This document shows, piece by piece, positions 58,907 through 64,000 of a stretch of 64,000 nucleotides of DNA. This stretch comes from Fibrobacter sp. UWB15 (GTDB lineage Bacteria; Fibrobacterota; Fibrobacteria; Fibrobacterales; Fibrobacteraceae), in the NCBI RefSeq assembly GCF_900177705.1, contig NZ_FXBA01000006.1:62001-126000 (forward strand), in the 5' to 3' direction. The position numbers and the translations under genes were made by a program. The notes beneath the pieces were generated by a model. The model saw only the letters and a program-made list of their open reading frames with translations. It was not told the origin of the DNA and searched no databases. Positions within the stretch are counted from its first letter, which is position 1, and every line of letters begins with the position of its first letter.

Positions 58907-59547
58907 TTAAGCGCTTTAAGGTAATCGAACCAGTCGAAATCGGGTGTGATTTGCACCGCTTGAATGCCGCAATTTTTTGCGGCATTTACGTTATCGATGT
59001 TGTCGTCGAGGAAGATTGTGTCCGAGGTTATGTCGCCTGACACCTCTGTGCCGCGGACAGCGCCGATTGTTTTGGTGACGTATTCAAAAATTTTTGCGCT
59101 GGGTTTTTCGAGGTGCAGGTCCTGGCTTAAGAACACTTGGTTGAAAAAATCTTCGCAACGGTTTCCGCCCGCGTTGAACCAATGGTCTAGGCAGTATTGC
59201 CAATGAAGGTCGTTGGTGTTGCTCAGCAGGTAAACGTTGGCTTTTTGCTTGAGTGCTTTGATGGCGTTCAGCTTTCGTTCGGGAATGCCGATGCAAATGC
59301 TGTTCCAGGCGAGTGCGACTTGTTCGGGAGTCGTACCCGGATTACACTTGGCAGCAACGAGTCTGCAAAATTCATCGGTCGCAAAATGCCCGAGCTGGTA
59401 ACGGTGCATCAAGTCGGCGGTTTCACCTTTATCGAAGCGGAGTTCACTTTGGGTGAGCCCGAGTGCGGCAAAGCCGTCTAGGGCCTTTTGCATGTTGATG
59501 TCGAGGATGACTCCGCCTAAATCGAAGATGATGTTCTTGAAATGCAT
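58903..59547 (-). CDS. HAD-superfamily phosphatase, subfamily IA
   Basis: 214 aa from ATG 59547. Motif I is 'IIFDLGGVILDI' (DxG rather than DxD, as in many IA members), motif II 'YLLSNTND', motif III Lys in 'LHLEKPSAKIF', motif IV 'DTIFLDDNIDNVNAAKNCG'. The second Asp of the DxD catalytic motif is replaced by Gly (DLGG), as in YihX/alpha-D-glucose-1-phosphatase-like HADs, so hydrolysis of a sugar phosphate is likely. It overlaps the traB stop by 4 bp tail-to-tail. Confidence 0.85.
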   Translation of the reverse strand: MHFKNIIFDLGGVILDINMQKALDGFAALGLTQSELRFDKGETADLMHRYQLGHFATDEFCRLVAAKCNPGTTPEQVALAWNSICIGIPERKLNAIKALKQKANVYLLSNTNDLHWQYCLDHWFNAGGNRCEDFFNQVFLSQDLHLEKPSAKIFEYVTKTIGAVRGTEVSGDITSDTIFLDDNIDNVNAAKNCGIQAVQITPDFDWFDYLKALN

Positions 59548-59573
59548 TTTAAAAAAATGTAGAAAATAAACAC

Positions 59574-59690
59574 AGGTTGCCCATCCTGGCGCACGCGCCA
59601 ACCTTACGGCTCAGCCATGGTCATACAAGTATGACCGCGGCATTCGCCTTATTAGGTTGTGGCCGACGCTTTTGTTATCTTGCCGTTTGT
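59574..59690. other. Structured non-coding stretch
   Basis: No gene is visible in 59548-59738. It contains AGGTTG / CAACCT arms (59574-59579 with 59599-59604), a TGGCGC-AC-GCGCCA palindrome (59587-59600), and a perfect GGTCATAC / GTATGACC hairpin with AA loop (59619-59636). The base composition is higher in GC than its AT-rich flanks. Not recognised as a known RNA family. Confidence 0.4.
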
Positions 59691-59738
59691 ATTTTATCTA
59701 ACGATGGAATATCTGTCTCGCTACAAATAAATAAAATA

Positions 59739-59761
59739 CCCATTAGATAATTTCTAATGGG
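59739..59761 (-). terminator. Terminator of cysK
   Basis: CCCATTAGA and TCTAATGGG pair perfectly (9 bp, 5-nt TAATT-type loop); the minus strand continues into TATTTTATTTATT. It lies 34 bp after the cysK stop. Confidence 0.75.
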
Positions 59762-59795
59762 CGTTGTTGTAAATAAAGTAATAATTCTGTGAAAA

Positions 59796-60722
59796 TTATT
59801 CTGCGAAGAGCGCAGTAGAAAGGTAACGGTCGCCGGTATCCGGGAGGAGTGCGACAATCGTCTTGCCCTTGTTTTCCGGGCGCTTCGCGAGTTCCTTGGC
59901 GGCCCAGAGGGCGGCACCAGAAGAAATGCCAACGAGTACGCCTTCCTTCTTGCCGATTTCACGGCCGGCTTCGAAGGCGGCTTCGTTTTCGACAGCGATC
60001 ACTTCGTCGTACACCTTGGTGTTCAAGGTTTCAGGAATAAAGCCTGCGCCGATGCCTTGGATCTTGTGGGCGCCAGCAGTACCCTTGGAGAGCACCGGAG
60101 AGCTAGCCGGTTCGACTGCGATAATCTTCACGTTCGGGTTCTTGGACTTGAGGTATTCGCCTACGCCGGTTACCGTACCACCGGTACCGACACCGGCCAC
60201 AAAAATATCGACCTTACCGTCGGTGTCTTCCCAAATTTCAGGACCGGTGGTAGCCTTGTGGGCGGCTGGTTTGGCCGGGTTCACGAACTGGCCCGGAATA
60301 AAGCTGTTCGGAATTTCCTTGGCGAGTTCATCGGCTTTTTCAATAGCGCCCTTCATGCCCTTGGCGCCTTCGGTCAGTACGAGTTCTGCGCCGTAGGCTT
60401 TCATGATTTGGCGGCGTTCTACGCTCATGGTTTCGGGCATCACGATGATGATGCGGTAGCCACGTGCTGCAGCGACAGATGCAAGGCCGATCCCGGTGTT
60501 ACCCGAAGTCGGTTCGATAATCACGGAGCCGGCTTTGAGCTTGCCGCTCTTTTCAGCGTCATCGAGCATGGCTTTTGCCACGCGGTCCTTCACGGAGCCG
60601 GCGGGGTTAAAGTATTCGAGCTTGGCAAGAATCTTGGCTCCGAGACCTTCTTCGATATGGGTGAGTTCGAGGAGCGGGGTGTGACCAATGAGCTGGTCGG
60701 CGGAGGTGTAGATTTTAGACAT
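59796..60722 (-). CDS. cysK: Cysteine synthase A (O-acetylserine sulfhydrylase)
   Basis: 308 aa, PLP-dependent. It makes cysteine from O-acetylserine and sulfide. The PLP Lys is K45 in '[14 protein letters not shown]', '[12 protein letters not shown]' binds substrate, '[16 protein letters not shown]' is the phosphate-binding loop, and '[12 protein letters not shown]' and '[11 protein letters not shown]' are near the C-terminus. Length and motifs fit CysK. It is preceded by an ADH gene and metY on the same strand, and controlled possibly by the Rrf2 regulator at 63660. Confidence 0.96.
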   Translation of the reverse strand: MSKIYTSADQLIGHTPLLELTHIEEGLGAKILAKLEYFNPAGSVKDRVAKAMLDDAEKSGKLKAGSVIIEPTSGNTGIGLASVAAARGYRIIIVMPETMSVERRQIMKAYGAELVLTEGAKGMKGAIEKADELAKEIPNSFIPGQFVNPAKPAAHKATTGPEIWEDTDGKVDIFVAGVGTGGTVTGVGEYLKSKNPNVKIIAVEPASSPVLSKGTAGAHKIQGIGAGFIPETLNTKVYDEVIAVENEAAFEAGREIGKKEGVLVGISSGAALWAAKELAKRPENKGKTIVALLPDTGDRYLSTALFAE

Positions 60723-60763
60723 GGTTTTAATCCTTATCTTTGAATTGTTTTTCCTGTTAAAAT

Positions 60764-61924
60764 TTACAAAGCTAACGTCAAAATGTCCTTGATTGCGGTT
60801 GCATCTAAAGGCACATAATGCCCGACATTGCCGTTTCTTACGGCTCTTGCGGCCATGACATCAAAATCCTTGTTGTCGATTTTCAGTTCTGCCAGGGTTG
60901 TTGCGAGGTGCAGTTTCTTGAAGAAAGCCGAAAGCTTTTCGGACAAAATATAAGCGCGTTCTGTTTCGCTGTAGTTGAAAGAATCTACACCGAAAACCCT
61001 ACTTGCCAGAAGCGCGAGCCTCCAGGGCTTTTTCTCGGCCATGTACTTGGTCCAAGCAACCGTCACCACCGCCATGCCTTCGCCGTGAGTGATGTTGTAC
61101 TGCGCCGAAAGTTCATGCTCGATTCGGTGCGAACCCCAGTCCGCGCGGCGACCTGCGTCCAGGAATCCGCCGTGAGCCACACTGGCGAGCCACTGGATTT
61201 CACCACGGGCATTCACGTCCTTTTGGTTTGCCAAGAGCTTGTCCGCATTCACGAGCAATGCGCGAATCGCGCCTTCAATCAGGTAGTCCGTCGTGTCGGA
61301 ATTTTTCTCGTCAGAGAAATAGCGTTCCAGCAAGTGAGAAAGTACGTCCGCGATTCCCACGAAAGTCTGGTATGCCGGCAGGCCCACTGTGTATTTCGGG
61401 TTCATAATGGCAAATTTCGGAATGATCCGGTCATCTTCAAAGCCGAGTTTCCATTCACCGCTCGAAAGGATTGCCGCGTTCGAAGTCTCGGAACCACTCG
61501 AGGCTGTCGTTGCAATCACGCCAATCGGCAAAACTTGCTTGGGCGAGATGCCTTTTTCAAAGAAATCCCACACGTCGCCATCGTACGGAATGCCGAGTGC
61601 CACTGCCTTTGCCGTATCAATCGAACTTCCGCCACCGACCGCGAGCACAAAGTCCACCTGGTTTTCCTTGCCCTGCTTCACGAGTTCGCGCACCAGGTCA
61701 ATGGAAGGGTTCGGAACCACATTCCCGTTTTCGGAAAAACGAATTCCGAGTTCCTTGACTGCGTCCTTGATCACGTCATAAATGCCGAGCGTCTTGATAA
61801 AGTCTCCGCTGTAAACAAGCTGGAGCGACTTCACGCCGTACGCAGCCAAAAGTTCACGCAGCTTTCCTTCGCTGTGCTCGCCAAAAACAATTTTTGCAGG
61901 ATTATAATATTCGAAGTCAATCAT
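60764..61924 (-). CDS. Iron-containing alcohol dehydrogenase (BdhA/YqhD-like)
   Basis: 386 aa. The fold has '[19 protein letters not shown]', '[20 protein letters not shown]' (NAD(P)-binding GGGS.D), '[15 protein letters not shown]', '[14 protein letters not shown]' (metal Asp and His), and '[22 protein letters not shown]' (metal His pair). This family reduces aldehydes to alcohols with NADPH and Fe2+ or Zn2+. The wanted substrate is unclear; butanol or methylglyoxal-type aldehydes are typical. It is located between cysK and metY on the same strand, but no sulfur role is known. Confidence 0.92.
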   Translation of the reverse strand: MIDFEYYNPAKIVFGEHSEGKLRELLAAYGVKSLQLVYSGDFIKTLGIYDVIKDAVKELGIRFSENGNVVPNPSIDLVRELVKQGKENQVDFVLAVGGGSSIDTAKAVALGIPYDGDVWDFFEKGISPKQVLPIGVIATTASSGSETSNAAILSSGEWKLGFEDDRIIPKFAIMNPKYTVGLPAYQTFVGIADVLSHLLERYFSDEKNSDTTDYLIEGAIRALLVNADKLLANQKDVNARGEIQWLASVAHGGFLDAGRRADWGSHRIEHELSAQYNITHGEGMAVVTVAWTKYMAEKKPWRLALLASRVFGVDSFNYSETERAYILSEKLSAFFKKLHLATTLAELKIDNKDFDVMAARAVRNGNVGHYVPLDATAIKDILTLAL

Positions 61925-62031
61925 TTAATACTCTCCGTTTTCGCCAATGCGGCGTTCAAAAAAGAATCCAGTCCGATGAACGTTTCCTAATGGTGAAAAC
62001 GCGCTCGGAACTGGAAACTCAATGCAAACAA

Positions 62032-63315
62032 TTAAATTGCGGCAAAACCGTTTTCAAGGTCGGCGATAATGTCTTCGTAATGTTCCGTACCGATAGACAC
62101 GCGGATCGTTGCCGGGGTAATTTCGGCGGCGGCCAATTCTTCCGGAGAAAGTTCGGCGTGCGTGGTGGTGTACGGGTGAATCACGAGGCTCTTCACGTCG
62201 GCAACGTTTGCAAGCAGGCTGAAAATTTTCAAGTTGTCAATGAACTTGAAGGCTTCTTCCTGACCGCCCTTGATGTCGAAGGTGAAAATGGAACCGCCGC
62301 CATTCGGGAAGTACTTCTTGTAAAGTTCGTGGTCCGGATGGTTCGGGAGGCTCGGATGGCTCACGCGGGTAACCTTCGGATGCTTGGTGAGGAACTCGAT
62401 AACCTTCTTGGTGTTTTCCACATGGCGATCCAGGCGGAGAGAAAGCGTTTCGACACCCTGCAACAGGAGGAATGCGTTGAACGGAGAAATTGCAGCACCT
62501 TCGTCGCGGAGGAGAATCGTGCGAACGTAGATCACGTAAGCAGCGGCGCCCGTCGCGGTGAAAGGAATTCCGTAGCTCGGGTTCACTTCGGTGAACTGCG
62601 GGAACTTGCCGGATGCAGCCCAGTCGAACTTGCCACCATCCACGATGATGCCGCCGAGAGTCGTGCCATGGCCACCGATGAACTTAGTGGCAGAATGCAC
62701 CACGATGTCGGCACCGTGTTCAAGCGGACGAATCAGATACGGAGTACCGAAGGTATTGTCGATCACCAGAGGAATCTTGTTCTTGTGGGCGATTTCGGAA
62801 ATTGCTTCGATATCCGGGATGTCGGAATGCGGGTTGCCGAGCGTTTCGATAAAGATGAGCTTCGTGTTGCTCTTGACAGCAGCTTCGACACTCTTGAGGT
62901 CGTGGGTGTCAACGAAAGTCGTTTCGATACCGAAGTCGCGGAGCGTGTGCTGCAGCAGGTTGAAGGTACCGCCGTAAACCGTACGCTGTGCAACCACGTG
63001 GTCACCCTTGCGGGCGAGAGCCGTAATGGCGTAGGTAATGGCAGCTGCACCGGAAGCGACGGCGAGAGCGGCAACACCACCTTCGAGGGCAGCGATACGT
63101 TCTTCGAGCACGCCCTGCGTAGAGTTGTTGATACGGCCATAGACGTTACCGGCGTCCTTCAGGGCGAAACGGTCGGCGGCATGCTGAGCGCTATGGAACA
63201 CGTAGGAAGTGGTCTGGTAGATGGGAACTGCGCGAGAATCGGTTGTGGGATCTGCATGTTCCTGGCCAACGTGAACCTGGAGAGTTTCGAAATGGAGCTT
63301 GTTCTGTGTAGTCAT
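62032..63315 (-). CDS. metY: O-acetylhomoserine sulfhydrylase (Cys/Met metabolism PLP enzyme)
   Basis: 427 aa. It converts O-acetylhomoserine and sulfide to homocysteine. Motifs: '[44 protein letters not shown]' (typical for MetY), '[20 protein letters not shown]', '[19 protein letters not shown]', '[19 protein letters not shown]', and the PLP-Lys context '[24 protein letters not shown]'. The last part '[36 protein letters not shown]' is standard. It is preceded by a 344-bp leader and the Rrf2 gene. Confidence 0.96.
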   Translation of the reverse strand: MTTQNKLHFETLQVHVGQEHADPTTDSRAVPIYQTTSYVFHSAQHAADRFALKDAGNVYGRINNSTQGVLEERIAALEGGVAALAVASGAAAITYAITALARKGDHVVAQRTVYGGTFNLLQHTLRDFGIETTFVDTHDLKSVEAAVKSNTKLIFIETLGNPHSDIPDIEAISEIAHKNKIPLVIDNTFGTPYLIRPLEHGADIVVHSATKFIGGHGTTLGGIIVDGGKFDWAASGKFPQFTEVNPSYGIPFTATGAAAYVIYVRTILLRDEGAAISPFNAFLLLQGVETLSLRLDRHVENTKKVIEFLTKHPKVTRVSHPSLPNHPDHELYKKYFPNGGGSIFTFDIKGGQEEAFKFIDNLKIFSLLANVADVKSLVIHPYTTTHAELSPEELAAAEITPATIRVSIGTEHYEDIIADLENGFAAI

Positions 63316-63640
63316 TGTATAAATTCCTTTTTTGATTGTTGTCCGCGGTGGGACGTTAAATGGTTTGTTGTTTTTTATGCCTGGCTTTTCCAGGACGGTT
63401 CAGTTCTGTTACACATTCGACAACTCATAGGCTATCCTACCTTTGCGACTCTTCCTCGCGTGTCATTCCGGTTTTGGTTCGGAACGAATTTTTTTTGTTA
63501 ATTGCTTTGAACGGCTAATCCGTTCGACAGGTGGTAAATTAGAACTTTAACCCCACCAAATCAATAGGAAAATAAAGCAGTATGCAAGAAAAATGCTTAC
63601 ATTTTTCTTACTAATAGCTTTAGACTATAACTGGTGTTCG
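63316..63640 (-). promoter_or_regulatory. metY upstream region (about 325 nt, no gene) with a palindromic operator candidate
   Basis: No CDS is visible. AAGAAAAATG and CATTTTTCTT form a perfect 10-bp inverted repeat with 4-nt spacer at 63586-63609, an operator candidate for the adjacent Rrf2 protein. A TTCCG / CGGAA hairpin (63466-63484) with a T-run on the plus strand and a CCTGG / CCAGG hairpin (63380-63394) lie in the leader. No SAM-I, SAM-II or T-box core motifs are recognised. No consensus promoter stands out. Confidence 0.45.
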
Positions 63641-63670
63641 AAAAAAAGCGGTTTAAACGCTATAAACCGC
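63641..63670 (-). terminator. Terminator overlapping the 3' end of the Rrf2 gene
   Basis: GCGGTTTA (63663-63670, minus-strand reading) pairs with TAAACCGC (63648-63655) and is followed by TTTTTTT (63641-63647). The Rrf2 stop codon (63660-63662) lies inside the loop region. It shows that Rrf2 and metY are mainly separate transcripts. Confidence 0.85.
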
Positions 63671-64000
63671 AATTCCAGTTCTTTCCGCCAGGAATTTTGC
63701 CCTTGGCTTTGGGACTGTTGCGTAAAAACTGGTCCAGCTTGACTCCGTCCAGGTAATCCTTGATCATGGAATGGAGCTCTTTCCATACCGGGAGCGTAAT
63801 GCAGATGTTGGCGCGTTCGCAGGTGTTTTCCTTTTCGTCAAGGCAGGCGACGGGCGAAACGGATGTTTCTACAACCGAAAGGATTTGCCATACGCTACAT
63901 TGGGCGGGATCGCAGTTGAGCCTGTAACCGCCGGCTTTGCCGCGGGCGCCCGTAAGCAGTTTGCCGCGAACGAGCGAACCTAAAATGCCTTCAAGGTATT
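63660..64000 (-). CDS. Rrf2-family transcriptional regulator, C-terminal part (runs off window)
   Basis: The last 112 residues. It reads 'YLEGILGSLVRGKLLTGARGKAGGYRL', a classic Rrf2 wing, then 'SVWQILSVVETSVSPVACL' and three Cys in 'CLDEKENTCERANIC' (spacing C-x7-C-x5-C, similar to Fe-S cluster-binding IscR/CysR-type members), 'VWKELHSMIKDYLDGVKLDQF' and a basic Asn/Lys tail. Rrf2 proteins such as CymR and IscR control cysteine metabolism and Fe-S genes. The neighbourhood (metY, cysK) suggests a sulfur-responsive repressor. The N-terminal HTH is outside the window. Confidence 0.88.
   Translation of the reverse strand, partial: YLEGILGSLVRGKLLTGARGKAGGYRLNCDPAQCSVWQILSVVETSVSPVACLDEKENTCERANICITLPVWKELHSMIKDYLDGVKLDQFLRNSPKAKGKIPGGKNWNCGL

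Noticed and set aside
63466-63496. Terminator on the plus strand upstream of metY
   Set aside because: A TTCCG/CGGAA hairpin with T-run is present, but no plus-strand gene precedes it, so a terminator role has no gene to serve.
63316-63640. SAM riboswitch in the metY leader
   Set aside because: The conserved SAM-I and SAM-II cores could not be found on the minus strand; only simple hairpins and a palindrome are present.

Overview
The window is about 64 kb of a chromosome that looks like Fibrobacter, the rumen or gut cellulose degrader. Two lipoproteins carry the Fibrobacter-specific paralogous FISUMP domain (TIGR02145), and there is a TIGR02147 protein of the type expanded in Fibrobacter succinogenes. 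Other pointers are a Gram-negative outer-membrane style, many Ser/Thr-rich lipoproteins, housekeeping genes in unusual order, and tRNA genes without an encoded CCA. The genus assignment is inferred from these families, not from a database search.

Layout. 1-6.5 kb: a partial SpoVG-like gene, a CBM9-like protein, an acyl-ACP thioesterase, GlgE maltosyltransferase, and a TIGR02147 gene translationally coupled to a lipoprotein. 6.6-11.1 kb: tRNA-Leu(CAG), an alpha/beta hydrolase with two inner-membrane proteins, a MORN/YwqK-type lipoprotein and a FISUMP lipoprotein. 11.1-16.2 kb: Nim-like flavoprotein, GNAT, pheS, a SpoU methyltransferase, 5-formyl-THF cyclo-ligase and RNase D. 16.3-18.8 kb: a HipBA toxin-antitoxin pair, then about 560 bp of non-coding DNA made of back-to-back hairpins, bounded by a 13-bp duplication of the tRNA-Gly(GCC) 3' end. 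18.9-23 kb: galE, a decaying ArsR/metal-permease/HMA operon, ispD and a second FISUMP lipoprotein. 23-30.6 kb: AGCS symporter, a gltX-BON-WYL-queA operon and a maltokinase. 30.6-35.4 kb: an unannotated 43-aa HTH-like gene under a palindromic promoter, a nitrilase-family enzyme, an outer-membrane receptor-like protein and a VanX-type dipeptidase. 35.4-46.8 kb: priA, a DUF349 protein, tsaC/sua5, gmk, a GT2 plus GT39-type pair and a barrel protein with a lysine tail. 47-59.5 kb: transketolase, nrdR, an RlmI-like methyltransferase, a UDG-like protein, coaBC, an acyltransferase, rpsA-cmk, two lipoproteins, TraB and a HAD phosphatase. 59.6-64 kb: a sulfur cluster (cysK, an iron alcohol dehydrogenase, metY and a partial Rrf2 regulator).

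Functional links. GlgE (1.8-3.5 kb) and maltokinase (29.4-30.6 kb) are consecutive enzymes of the maltose-1-phosphate route to alpha-glucan and suggest GlgE-type storage glucan synthesis. The GT2 and GT39-type genes form a polyprenyl-phosphate-sugar synthase plus transferase pair for surface glycosylation. Rrf2, metY and cysK look like a cysteine/methionine regulon. cmk-rpsA, and gltX with its downstream genes, are compact translation-related operons.

The strongest candidates for something undescribed are the tRNA-bounded hairpin element at 18.1-18.7 kb, whose two copies show compensatory changes in a shared stem, and the small HTH-like gene at 31.0-31.2 kb. Also notable is a low-complexity spacer repeat family, one copy of which has become in-frame coding sequence inside priA.
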